A DNA stretch of 64,000 nt from Cellulophaga sp. HaHa_2_95 (GTDB taxonomy: Bacteria; Bacteroidota; Bacteroidia; Flavobacteriales; Flavobacteriaceae), in contig NZ_CP058988.1 of assembly GCF_019278565.1 (NCBI RefSeq), forward strand, positions 1,364,001 to 1,428,000, in the 5' to 3' direction. Numbering within the stretch: position 1 is the first letter of the stretch; each line of letters opens with the position of its first letter. The notes beneath the pieces were generated by a model. It ran no database searches. It saw nothing but the letters and a program-made list of their open reading frames with translations, and had not been told where the DNA came from. This document shows positions 1 through 8,865 of this stretch, piece by piece. The position numbers and the translations under genes are program-made.

Positions 1-3000
1 AGGGATATTCCATTAAGTACGGCAAAGCTTGCACCGCATACCACGCGGGGTTTGAGGTAATCTCTAAAGTAAGTTTATGATTACTCAGTGTTTTTGAGGT
101 GTTGTTCTTTAATTTATCTAAGCTAAAAGTTTTTGTTTGGTTGCTTCTTACCCACATAGGTAAAGATTCTGTTACTAACATTCTATTAGAAAGTACAGGC
201 CACATATTTTGTTCTCCATCACTGAAGTCTCCTGCTTTTGCTAGAATTTTATAAGACACCGCTTGCAATCCTTCAGGAACAGTTATGGTCCAAGATACTT
301 GTGTGTTTCCCGTTGCGTCTACTGAAAATTCTTGCTGTGCATCTTTTGTAATATCTGTAGTAATATCAGCATTTGATATGGCATCGATTAAGATAATTTT
401 GGCTTGCCCTGTTAGATTTTTCTCTGTTAGATTAGAAATTTTAGAACTCACAACGATTTGATCACCTTCCCGTAAAAATCGTGGCGCATTTGGCAGTACC
501 ATTAATTCTTTCTGTGTAACCGTAGTGAATTGAGCTGCGGCCGTTTCTAGATTCTTAGTATGTGCAAGCAGTTGTAATTTCCATTGTGTTAATGCTTCTG
601 GCGTGGTAAAACTAAAAGAGACATTTCCTTCTTTATCTGTTTGCAATTGTGGGAAGAAAAAGGCTGTTTCTTGTAAATTTTTACGAATTTGAACTTCCCC
701 AAATTCGGAGTCAGGCTGTTCTACGCTTGGGCTACCAGGAACAGCATCGTTTTCTTTATTTTCTATTGGGGCAGCGTTTGATTCCATTGCCATTTCTGCA
801 ACTCCAGCGCTATCTTCCATCTCACTCATGATTTCCATGGTCGGAGCAGATTTACTCATCATTTTTCGAGATAAATAAGCTCCAGAACGGTTATTGTATC
901 CTAGGTTTAAATCAAACCATTTGAAGGTATCGTAATACTGAGAAACAGAAACGTAATTGGTATCAAATTGCCAGTAAGACCTAAAAGATTTGATTCCAAA
1001 ACTACGGTTAGCATTACTACGTTGGTAAGCATAATAACTATGCTTGTACAGTGGGTTAAAACCCCAAGAGTGTCCTCTAAAGGCATCTAAAGAGGCATCA
1101 TACATACTTGCTAAAAGTTCTGCGGCTACTTTATCTCCTTTAGGTCCTTTTATTTTAAACGACCACGTTTCATCTGTCCCAGGTTTTATCTTATCTCTAA
1201 ACGTTACGGTTTCAATTTGTAAATCGGTTATAGGATAAGGTACAGGAACTATAACATTTCCTGATGCATAAGAATTAAATGCCGCATAGGAATAATTGAT
1301 GGCAAAACCACCTAAATCTTTCGCATCAATTGGTATTGTAAATGATTTTTTATTTTCTGATAAATGAATAATTTTTGTGTCAACTATCTTATACTCTTTT
1401 TCAATGGTCAGCGTCACATACAAATCTTTGGCGGCAGTTTTTAAAGTGATTTTTGCCTTATCGCCAATTTCATAATTTGGTTTGTCTGTAGCAATACTAA
1501 AAATTTGTTGATCTGCTAAGCTTTTATCATCAGAGCTATAGACTGCAGTTTGTACTTTTTCTTCTACTAGTTGACCAAATTTATCGGTAGTGGCTAATTC
1601 TATACGGTACCTCCCAGATTGCCATTTTTTGAGGTTAGGCAAACTAACTTCGTTTGTTTTGCTCGTATTGAATTGAGTTTCCCACAGCAAGTCTGCATTT
1701 TCCCATGTATTGGAATCATACTCACTATCATAAGCATCATGTGGATATAATGACTTAAATTTTTCTTTTCCAAAATAATCATAGTCCGGCGCAGCCCATG
1801 GTCTAGGTCTTAATACGGCAGAAGGTGCTTGTAACTTGTATATTTTTAAGGTCCCTGAAGATGCAACCGTTTTGCCATTAAGATTAGTGGTATATAAGGC
1901 TAGCTTGTTTTCACTGGCATTTTTATCTAGTCTAGCAGCCACAGCAATAGTTGCGTTTAAAGCATGGTAGCCTACATTTACAGTGGTGGCGGTACTATGT
2001 GTTTCACCATTAATATCTGTAATGTCTGCCGTAACTTCGTAACTAAACGTAGGTAAATTTTTTGCAGAAGTACTGTGGTCTACAATAGCTTTAAAATCTA
2101 ATTCAAAATTTCCAGAGGCATCCGTAGTGGTTTCACCAAAAGCTATTTCTTGTGGCGTATAGTTTTGGTAAGAACGGTACCAGTAATACCATCTAGGATA
2201 ATATACAGCACGTTTTACACGGTAGGTAACTTTTGCATCTGAAATTGCACTTCCTGCATAGGCCATTGCTTTTCCATGTACTTTAATCATATCATTTACC
2301 CGATACGTTTCCGTAATAGAGCTAAAGTGTGCTTCAAATTTTGGACGTTTGTATTCTTCTACAGAAAAGTTAGTACTGCCATTTAATCCATATGTGCTAT
2401 TACTGGTCTGCAGACTAAAATTTCCTGTTAAGCCATTAGAGGGTAAAATAAATTCTCCAGAAAAAGAGCCATATTCATTGGTTTTAAAATTCTGGCTACT
2501 TACCTCTTGGTAATTAGCATCAAGCAATTTAACCGTAACGTCTGTGGCTGTAACAATAGATTTTTCCGAGTCAGAATCTGCTACAGCTATTCCTTTAAAA
2601 AATAAAGGTTGTCCTGGTCTGTAAATACTTCTATCGGTGAAAAGAAATGTATTATATGTGGTGTGCTTCTCATTATTTATGGAATAATTATGGTTGATAT
2701 AAAATCCGGTAAAATAAGCAACTTCATCATCTGTCGTAACTTTTATACGTACATCTGTCCAATAGTCCTTAGATTTTTCAAAGGTTATATTTCCGTTTTC
2801 ATCAGATGTGTATGTTTTATTAAGGTATTTGTTATTATAATTAATTCGGTATGTAAAACGTACTTGTGCATTAGAAATAGGTGCGCCGTTGTTTCTGTTT
2901 ATCACTTGAAAACTATTGTTTCCGTTCAATTGATTCTCGCTAAGCACTAGATCGGTCACGTTTAATGCGCTATACGCAAAAGAATTTTGGTCGAGTTTAT

Positions 3001-4411
3001 TATCCTTTGCCACTAGTAAATAATAGCCATTCGCTAAGGTTGGGATATCTATTTCTATAGCATGATTTTGGTAGTCGTTTTCATTTTTAAGGCTGGCCTC
3101 CCAATTTTTAGCTGGCTTTAGTTTTTTTATGATCGCTGCTTTGTCTTCAATTTTATAAGCGTCTTCGAGTGCTTGAAACTGATCCCGATCTATTTTATAA
3201 GCCGTTACGGATAAGGCATGAATATTCTTATAATTAATTAATAGACGAGAGGTTTTATTTGTAGGAATATATTCTTCGTTGGTTAAATGTATACGCTTGC
3301 TAAGAATGGTTGTTTTAAGATTTTGACTTTTTAGCGCACCTAAGTTTTTTGGATGTTTTTTTATAAGTATATCACACAATGATAATGCCTCTTTATTTTT
3401 CCAGCGGTGTTCCTCATTTGTATTGGCTTGGTACGTGTTGGCTAACTCGGCATAGTAGGCAGCAATTTCGAATTGATATAAACTCCAATTCTCATGGTCT
3501 TTGATATGTTCAGCAGAATTCTGTAAAATGTTCAGGTAGAAATCGCCAACATTTGAAAAAATAGCATTATTCTTTATGAAGTGTAAGCGTTCTATATCAA
3601 TAGTTACATAGGCATCGGATGTTTTGTCAGTGCTGTGAAACTGCAATAACTCTTGATATAGTTGCAATGCTTTTGCTTGAAGCGAAGTTTTATCCGTAGT
3701 ACTAATTTTATGATGTATAAATTGATAGCTTTCACATAAAACCTCAGAATCATCTATTTCAAATTTATCAGCAGGTCTTGTAATACTATTTTCATCGGTC
3801 TTATAAAAAGTTAAAGCAGTGTGCGCTAATAAATCATATAAAGTAGGCCTAAGTTTATCTGAACCGTCTTGAGAGTTTAAGAGCACTTCAAATTCAGATA
3901 CAGGAATTTTTTTGAGTGTTTCGCTATTCCCTAAGGAAGCGTCAAAATGAATTGCTATCTCATAGAATAGGGTATTTAAATCCCAAGTTCTAAAATCTGT
4001 AGTATCTACTTTCGCTTCGGTTTCTGTACGGTTGTAAAATTGATACCTGTTTTGTTGGTAATACTGCCAGTAAAGGTTAGCTAAATAGCTTTCGAGTATA
4101 TTTTTAGTAGGCGTTGTTGCTTTTTCAATTTCAGATTTAAACTCCGAAATAATTTTTAGTTGCGCATCTTCCTCTAAGGTTAATGAGTATTTGCTTGAGA
4201 ATAAAAGCGATTTGACAACCTGAGCATTATTGCTCTCTTTCTTGGCCTTTTCGGAAATCGAACTAACTACACTAAGAGCAGATTTTGTAAGTCCGTCTTG
4301 TTCTAATTGTGCTACCTTTTTCCAAAGCGTTTCAAACGAATCTTTGTTCCCTTGCGCGTCTGCCATATGTGAGAATAAAATAATCAATACAAATACTGTT
4401 GCTTGTTTCAT
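1..4411 (-). CDS. Alpha-2-macroglobulin family protein (MG2 domain), 3' end outside window
   Basis: About 1470 residues are readable from the ATG at 4411 before the gene runs off the window edge. A signal peptide (MKQATVFVLIILFSHMADAQ) is followed by a helical tetratricopeptide-like N-terminal region, then an MG2 segment with the family motif TDRSIYRPGQPLFFKG near residues 590-605, further macroglobulin beta domains, and the start of the A2M domain (RKNLQETAFFFPQLQTD, about residues 1237-1253). The last visible residues include NPAWYAVQALPYLMEYP, which I recall as conserved in Bacteroidetes members. The thioester region, if there is one, lies outside the window, so covalent trapping of proteases cannot be judged. 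Likely a large periplasmic or surface protein that acts as a protease inhibitor or envelope guard. It is transcribed alone from its own promoter. Confidence 0.9.
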   Translation of the reverse strand, partial: MKQATVFVLIILFSHMADAQGNKDSFETLWKKVAQLEQDGLTKSALSVVSSISEKAKKESNNAQVVKSLLFSSKYSLTLEEDAQLKIISEFKSEIEKATTPTKNILESYLANLYWQYYQQNRYQFYNRTETEAKVDTTDFRTWDLNTLFYEIAIHFDASLGNSETLKKIPVSEFEVLLNSQDGSDKLRPTLYDLLAHTALTFYKTDENSITRPADKFEIDDSEVLCESYQFIHHKISTTDKTSLQAKALQLYQELLQFHSTDKTSDAYVTIDIERLHFIKNNAIFSNVGDFYLNILQNSAEHIKDHENWSLYQFEIAAYYAELANTYQANTNEEHRWKNKEALSLCDILIKKHPKNLGALKSQNLKTTILSKRIHLTNEEYIPTNKTSRLLINYKNIHALSVTAYKIDRDQFQALEDAYKIEDKAAIIKKLKPAKNWEASLKNENDYQNHAIEIDIPTLANGYYLLVAKDNKLDQNSFAYSALNVTDLVLSENQLNGNNSFQVINRNNGAPISNAQVRFTYRINYNNKYLNKTYTSDENGNITFEKSKDYWTDVRIKVTTDDEVAYFTGFYINHNYSINNEKHTTYNTFLFTDRSIYRPGQPLFFKGIAVADSDSEKSIVTATDVTVKLLDANYQEVSSQNFKTNEYGSFSGEFILPSNGLTGNFSLQTSNSTYGLNGSTNFSVEEYKRPKFEAHFSSITETYRVNDMIKVHGKAMAYAGSAISDAKVTYRVKRAVYYPRWYYWYRSYQNYTPQEIAFGETTTDASGNFELDFKAIVDHSTSAKNLPTFSYEVTADITDINGETHSTATTVNVGYHALNATIAVAARLDKNASENKLALYTTNLNGKTVASSGTLKIYKLQAPSAVLRPRPWAAPDYDYFGKEKFKSLYPHDAYDSEYDSNTWENADLLWETQFNTSKTNEVSLPNLKKWQSGRYRIELATTDKFGQLVEEKVQTAVYSSDDKSLADQQIFSIATDKPNYEIGDKAKITLKTAAKDLYVTLTIEKEYKIVDTKIIHLSENKKSFTIPIDAKDLGGFAINYSYAAFNSYASGNVIVPVPYPITDLQIETVTFRDKIKPGTDETWSFKIKGPKGDKVAAELLASMYDASLDAFRGHSWGFNPLYKHSYYAYQRSNANRSFGIKSFRSYWQFDTNYVSVSQYYDTFKWFDLNLGYNNRSGAYLSRKMMSKSAPTMEIMSEMEDSAGVAEMAMESNAAPIENKENDAVPGSPSVEQPDSEFGEVQIRKNLQETAFFFPQLQTDKEGNVSFSFTTPEALTQWKLQLLAHTKNLETAAAQFTTVTQKELMVLPNAPRFLREGDQIVVSSKISNLTEKNLTGQAKIILIDAISNADITTDITKDAQQEFSVDATGNTQVSWTITVPEGLQAVSYKILAKAGDFSDGEQNMWPVLSNRMLVTESLPMWVRSNQTKTFSLDKLKNNTSKTLSNHKLTLEITSNPAWYAVQALPYLMEYP

Positions 4412-4429
4412 AATATGAATGTTGAATGG

Positions 4430-4460
4430 CAAATATGCCACTTGGTAAATTTAGGTACAA
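4430..4460 (-). promoter_or_regulatory. Promoter of the alpha-2-macroglobulin-like gene
   Basis: On the minus strand TTG (4460-4458), a 20-nt spacer and CATATTTG (4437-4430) match the Bacteroidetes consensus TTG-N19-21-TAnnTTTG at 7 of 8 positions in the -7 box. The box lies 18 nt before the chosen start, leaving a short leader. Confidence 0.5.
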
Positions 4461-4541
4461 TAAGCGTTGAGTGAAACCCTGCTTTCAGTGAGTTAAGGTT
4501 ATTAAAACGTAAACAATTAAAATTTCAATTTAAGTCTTAAC

Positions 4542-5327
4542 CTATAGTGATTTTAACAAACCGCCATCAATAGGAATGGAAGTTCCTGTAATATAGGCCG
4601 CATTGTCTGATGCTAAAAAAGCAACCAAATAGCCATATTCTTCTGGTTTTCCAATTCGTTGTAGAGATACCTTTGCCTCCATTTGGTTGCGTACTTCTTC
4701 CTCTGAAATTTTTAATTCTTTTGCCTTTGTGGCATTCAGTTGTGCAATGCGGTTGGTATCAAAATATCCCGTTAAAATATTATTAACGGTAATTTGATAA
4801 GGACCAACATCTGTCGCTAAAGATTTCCCCCAAGTGACTACAGCGGCCCTAATGGTATTAGAAAGTGCCAAATAGGAGAGGGGTTCTTTTACTGAAACGG
4901 AAGCGATATTTATGATACGTCCCCATTTATTTTTTATCATGTTTTTTAGCGCAAGCTCTGTCGTGAATACTGTGGTTTTAAACAGAAGATCAAAAGCAGC
5001 CTGATAATCTGTTATATTCTTTTCCAAGGTATTTCCTGCGCTGGGGCCTTGGGTATTATTTACGAGAATATCTATAGTATTGCTGTTAAAATAGCTTTCT
5101 AGTTGAAGTGCGTAGGCTTTAAAATCAGTATAATCTACAAGCAGGTATTGATGTGTTTGCCCTTCTGCTGTAGGAAGATTGGCAATGATGTTTTTTAATT
5201 TAGCTTCGCTTCTAGAAACTAAAGTTACACTGGCACCACTCGCCGCAAGTTGCATTGCTATTGCTTTACCAATGCCATCACTACTACCCCCAATGAGGGC
5301 TTTTTTACCTTTTAGGGAAATATTCAT
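4542..5327 (-). CDS. SDR family protein with non-canonical active site
   Basis: A 261-residue short-chain dehydrogenase fold. The Rossmann turn is GGSSDGIG (residues 13-20; usual TGxxxGIG), followed by VNNTQG (89-94, the NNAG position) and a C-terminal TGTSIPIDGG typical of the family. The catalytic tetrad is altered: after S143 the YxxxK position reads L153-A-L-S-N157, with a tyrosine only at 152, one residue out of register. This resembles a ketoacyl-ACP-reductase-like subgroup I recall as lacking a perfect tetrad. The substrate is unknown and ordinary oxidoreductase activity is uncertain. It lies 45 nt downstream of the cupin gene, so the two are probably co-transcribed. Confidence 0.85.
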   Translation of the reverse strand: MNISLKGKKALIGGSSDGIGKAIAMQLAASGASVTLVSRSEAKLKNIIANLPTAEGQTHQYLLVDYTDFKAYALQLESYFNSNTIDILVNNTQGPSAGNTLEKNITDYQAAFDLLFKTTVFTTELALKNMIKNKWGRIINIASVSVKEPLSYLALSNTIRAAVVTWGKSLATDVGPYQITVNNILTGYFDTNRIAQLNATKAKELKISEEEVRNQMEAKVSLQRIGKPEEYGYLVAFLASDNAAYITGTSIPIDGGLLKSL

Positions 5328-5372
5328 GTATTACGATTTTAGGGGTTTCTCCCTTTTTGGGAGTTCAGGAGT

Positions 5373-5690
5373 TTATTTGTACTCTTCTCTAGTGGGACTA
5401 AATACATCCATTAATTTGCAAGCGGTTAACGCTTTACCACTATGTGGAATATAAGCGCCAATTACGACTAATTCTCCGGGGGTATATACTTTAGTCTTGC
5501 CGTTGAGGGTAAACTCAAACTCGCCTTCTAAAACCTGCATTACTTGTTCATTTACATGAGAGTGTTCAGGAACTATAGCCCCTTTCTCTACCTCCCAAAA
5601 AGCCAAGCTCATATTTTTAGTATGGACCAATTTACCGTGATAACCGGGAATAATCTCTTTGGTAGGAATTTCAGCTAACTTTATATCCAT
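5373..5690 (-). CDS. Small cupin-domain protein
   Basis: A 105-residue single-domain cupin. The first metal-binding motif is PEHSHVNEQ (H43, H45, E48/Q49) followed by GEFEF, and the second includes IPHSGKAL with H83. These positions fit a mononuclear metal site of the small beta-barrel cupins that bind or isomerise small molecules; the substrate cannot be read from the sequence. No signal peptide, so cytoplasmic. It precedes the atypical SDR gene by 45 nt, suggesting a shared two-gene transcript. Confidence 0.85.
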   Translation of the reverse strand: MDIKLAEIPTKEIIPGYHGKLVHTKNMSLAFWEVEKGAIVPEHSHVNEQVMQVLEGEFEFTLNGKTKVYTPGELVVIGAYIPHSGKALTACKLMDVFSPTREEYK

Positions 5691-5707
5691 TGCTTTAAAA
5701 TTTACCT

Positions 5708-5741
5708 TAAAGATAAAAGAAACAATCGATTATAATTTCAA
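5708..5741 (-). promoter_or_regulatory. Possible promoter of cupin-SDR pair
   Basis: On the minus strand TTG (5741-5739), a 23-nt spacer and TATCTTTA (5715-5708) resemble the TTG/TAnnTTTG consensus, with the last G replaced by A. The spacer is slightly long. It sits in the 64-nt gap after the OmpA gene, which runs in the same direction. Confidence 0.35.
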
Positions 5742-5754
5742 ATAGAGCGCCTTT

Positions 5755-7881
5755 TTATTCCCATTTTACGATTACAAATTCACACCTTCTATTTAATTCA
5801 TGCTCTTCCTCGGAACAAGCATCATCCGTAGCACATGCTATAATAGGTTGTGATTCCCCGAAGCCTTTTGCAATGATTCTTTCTGCTGCAATTCCTTTTT
5901 CTAGTAAATATGTCTTTACACTATTGGCTCTTTTTTGAGACAGTTCTTTATTATAATTGTTATTTCCACGGCGGTCTGTATGCGAACCAATCTCAATGGT
6001 GATACTTGGATTATTTTTCATAGTCGCTACCACCGTTTCTAAACGTTCTCTGGTTTCTCTGCGCAAGTACCACATGCTGTAATCAAAGTTTATAGCTTCC
6101 GTTTTGATAACGGTTCTATTTTTTTCTTTCACGATTGCCTTTTCGGTGTGGATGGTTTTGATAATATTCTCAGCTTTCTCTTTCTCTGCCTTTTCTTTAT
6201 GTTGTTTTTCTTGTACAGCTAAAGCTTCAGCGGCTTCTTTTTCTTCTTTTAATTTTTTCTCTTGTGCTGTTTTTGCTTTTTCTAGCGCTTGCTTCTCTTT
6301 TTCTTGAAGTGCAATACGTGCTACTTTTTCTTTTTCAATAGTAGCATATAAGGTTAGCGAAGCATCTATTTCTGCGTTCCGTTCTTTGGTGGTTCTTAGC
6401 ACTTTAAAATTATCTTCGTATTGCTCTTTTTTAGCTTCAATGCGGTACTGCATCTCACATTTTACCGCAAATGAAAACGTGGCATCTTCCTTTGTAATTA
6501 CTTGAGCTATTTCATGATGATCAATATCAAGAAGGCGTACGGTACTAAACGGAAGGAGTTGTTTGGTAGTTCTGTCTGTCACCACTCCAGTTATAATTTG
6601 CGCACAAGCTTCAATTTTTAAAGGTTTTGTAATCGTAAAGGAATAGATATCATCGCTTCCTTTTCCTTCTGGTCTGTTGGAGGCAAAGAAGCCTTTGTCT
6701 TCATATTGAAAATAGCTAAAGTCATCATAACTACTATTCACAGGATACCCAACATTGTCTGGTTTCTGAAATTGATTGGTGTCTTTTTTTGAAATGAAAA
6801 TATCTAGTAGGCCAAATCCTGGATGTCCGTTTGAAGAAAAGTATAGGTTGTCATTTTGATCGACAAAAGGAAACTGCTCTTTTTTATCCGTATTAATTAA
6901 ACTTCCAAGGTTCTCTGGTTCCGTATAGACATCATTTTCTTGAATAGTTACTTTATAAATATCAAAGGAACCAAAACCACCACTTCTGTCTGAAGCAAAA
7001 TACAAAGTTTTCTCATCACTACTAAGGCTTGGATGTTCATTAGAAAAATCATCACTATTAAAAGGTAGCGCTGTAATATTGCTCCATACACTATCTATGC
7101 GTGTAGCACGATATATTTTTAGGTTAGATACTTTTTTAGCATCAGTTTTCTTTTTCCCTTTAATAAAGTTATTACGTGTAAAATAAAGGGTGTTTCTGTC
7201 TTTTGTGATGGCAAAAGTGCCTTCATGCATTTTAGTATTTATGGCAGTAGAATAACTTTTACTAATGCTATCGCCATACAGTAATTCACTGATAGGATGT
7301 TGGTATAAGTCCAAATAGTTCTGATTGTTCCATCGGTAAATTTTGTTCGCCTTTTTTTTCGATGCCGTATATATAATTTGGTCATCTACTTGTACAGCTC
7401 CAAATTCAGAGTTTGTAGTGTTTAATGCTAAATTTTCAATTGAAAATCGCGGTCCTATTGCTTGTATATTTTCTAAATAGTTATAATCTGACTTTAATTT
7501 CGCTACTTGCTCCGCGTCTTTTTTTGCTTGGTAGTACTCCATTAGTACTTCAAAAGATTTATTCAGTTCTCCTGTAGCTTTTAAAGATTCGCTGTATTTA
7601 AAGAAGTATGATTCATGGAGTGTCTCGCCATAAATTGAAGTCAGATAGGCATACCACTTTGCTGCTTGTGGCATTTGATAGGTATTGTAATAGCTATCAG
7701 CAAGATTTGTTATTACTAGCGTGCTTTTATTTGTAGCTGCAATTTCTTCGTATAGCGGAATAGCTTCACTATAGAAAGCTCGGTCAAAATAGGTGTTAGC
7801 ACGTTTCAATTGATCTTGAGCTGAAGCAGAAAAGATATTGAAGAGTACTATTATTACTAAAAGGAGTGTCGTTTTTTTCAT
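5755..7881 (-). CDS. OmpA family protein with TPR and PD40 propeller repeats
   Basis: A 708-residue exported protein: signal peptide (about 1-21), TPR-like helices (25-130), beta-propeller repeats of the PD40 type with motifs such as LYFASDRSGGFGSFDIY and GFFASNRPEGKGSDDIY (about 220-420), a carboxypeptidase-regulatory-like module (about 425-505), a highly charged Lys/Glu/Ala coiled coil (about 510-595) and a C-terminal OmpA peptidoglycan-binding domain. The last contains IEIGSHTDRRGNNNYN and LSQKRANSVKTYLLEKGI. Homologues pair with SprF/PorP-like proteins next to T9SS type B cargo genes, and the first two genes upstream here are exactly those. A role in anchoring a surface or secretion complex to the cell wall is inferred. 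Seven nucleotides separate it from the SprF/PorP gene. Confidence 0.9.
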   Translation of the reverse strand: MKKTTLLLVIIVLFNIFSASAQDQLKRANTYFDRAFYSEAIPLYEEIAATNKSTLVITNLADSYYNTYQMPQAAKWYAYLTSIYGETLHESYFFKYSESLKATGELNKSFEVLMEYYQAKKDAEQVAKLKSDYNYLENIQAIGPRFSIENLALNTTNSEFGAVQVDDQIIYTASKKKANKIYRWNNQNYLDLYQHPISELLYGDSISKSYSTAINTKMHEGTFAITKDRNTLYFTRNNFIKGKKKTDAKKVSNLKIYRATRIDSVWSNITALPFNSDDFSNEHPSLSSDEKTLYFASDRSGGFGSFDIYKVTIQENDVYTEPENLGSLINTDKKEQFPFVDQNDNLYFSSNGHPGFGLLDIFISKKDTNQFQKPDNVGYPVNSSYDDFSYFQYEDKGFFASNRPEGKGSDDIYSFTITKPLKIEACAQIITGVVTDRTTKQLLPFSTVRLLDIDHHEIAQVITKEDATFSFAVKCEMQYRIEAKKEQYEDNFKVLRTTKERNAEIDASLTLYATIEKEKVARIALQEKEKQALEKAKTAQEKKLKEEKEAAEALAVQEKQHKEKAEKEKAENIIKTIHTEKAIVKEKNRTVIKTEAINFDYSMWYLRRETRERLETVVATMKNNPSITIEIGSHTDRRGNNNYNKELSQKRANSVKTYLLEKGIAAERIIAKGFGESQPIIACATDDACSEEEHELNRRCEFVIVKWE

Positions 7882-7887
7882 AGCTTT

Positions 7888-8826
7888 TTAGTAAAATCTA
7901 GGGGATTTATCATAGCCTTTTTTCAAGCCTAATAGGTCCAAATTAAATAGAATGAAAATTTCATGAGATCCAGAACTAAATTCTCCTAGATTTGATAAAG
8001 TGTAATCATAAGCGTAACCAGCCCTAACGCCTGATAATATTTGAATGTTAAACATGGCACTAACAGCATCGTCTAAGCGATACGCTAGGCCAGCTTCCAA
8101 CGTATCGTTAAATAGCGCATTAACAGAAAAATCTACAGACAGCGGTGTGTTATTTACAGCTTTTAGTAAGGTTGATGGTTTAATTTTAATAGAAGAGTTG
8201 AGTTCATATACATACCCTGCCGTAATAAAAACATGAGCTTCTTCTGATCCGATAGTGCTAATACCATCTTTGTTCTCTATATGTTTAGAATTCAATAGAT
8301 TGGGAATGGAAATACCCGAGTAAAATTTATCTTTATGGTAAAAAGCGCCTATACCAATATTAGGAAATGTACTGTTTATATTGTCATTAAAGGCCGCATC
8401 GTCTTGTAGTTCAGGAAGTCTAAATCCATTAAAATTTGTGGTATAATTGGTAATTCCTGCTTTTAAACCTAGCGAAAGATCACTCTTTTCATTGAGTTTA
8501 AGGCTGTACGCAAAATCTGCATAGATATTATTTTCTTTTGCGGCACCATCGCCAATATCATCAGAGATAAATGAGATACCTGTTTCTATTTTTTCTGATA
8601 AAGCAGCATGTGCAAAAAATGTGAGCGTTTTAGGGGCCCCTACAACGGAGTTCCATTGTGATCTGTATAGAGTTCCAAAATTAATTAAGCCTGTATCATT
8701 AGTAGTATAGGCAGGGTTAATAACACTCATGTTGTACATGTATTGGGTGTATTGTGGATCTTGCTGACTCATCCCCATAAAGGGTATTAACAAGAGTAAG
8801 AGTAGATATAAGGAGTGTTTTTTCAT
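7888..8826 (-). CDS. PorP/SprF family T9SS-associated outer membrane protein
   Basis: 312 residues from the ATG at 8826, chosen over an ATG 36 nt upstream because it places a clean signal peptide (MKKHSLYLLLLLLIPFMGMSQ) at the N terminus. The mature start QQDPQYTQYMYNMSVINPAY is the hallmark of the PorP/SprF family, and the rest alternates like a beta-barrel. In Flavobacterium, SprF-type proteins are needed for secretion or surface attachment of proteins with type B T9SS domains such as SprB. The cargo gene directly upstream carries that domain, which makes a dedicated partner pair likely. Confidence 0.92.
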   Translation of the reverse strand: MKKHSLYLLLLLLIPFMGMSQQDPQYTQYMYNMSVINPAYTTNDTGLINFGTLYRSQWNSVVGAPKTLTFFAHAALSEKIETGISFISDDIGDGAAKENNIYADFAYSLKLNEKSDLSLGLKAGITNYTTNFNGFRLPELQDDAAFNDNINSTFPNIGIGAFYHKDKFYSGISIPNLLNSKHIENKDGISTIGSEEAHVFITAGYVYELNSSIKIKPSTLLKAVNNTPLSVDFSVNALFNDTLEAGLAYRLDDAVSAMFNIQILSGVRAGYAYDYTLSNLGEFSSGSHEIFILFNLDLLGLKKGYDKSPRFY

Positions 8827-8865
8827 GCTAATGGTTTTGAAGGAAATAATGGTATTTGGCATAGT

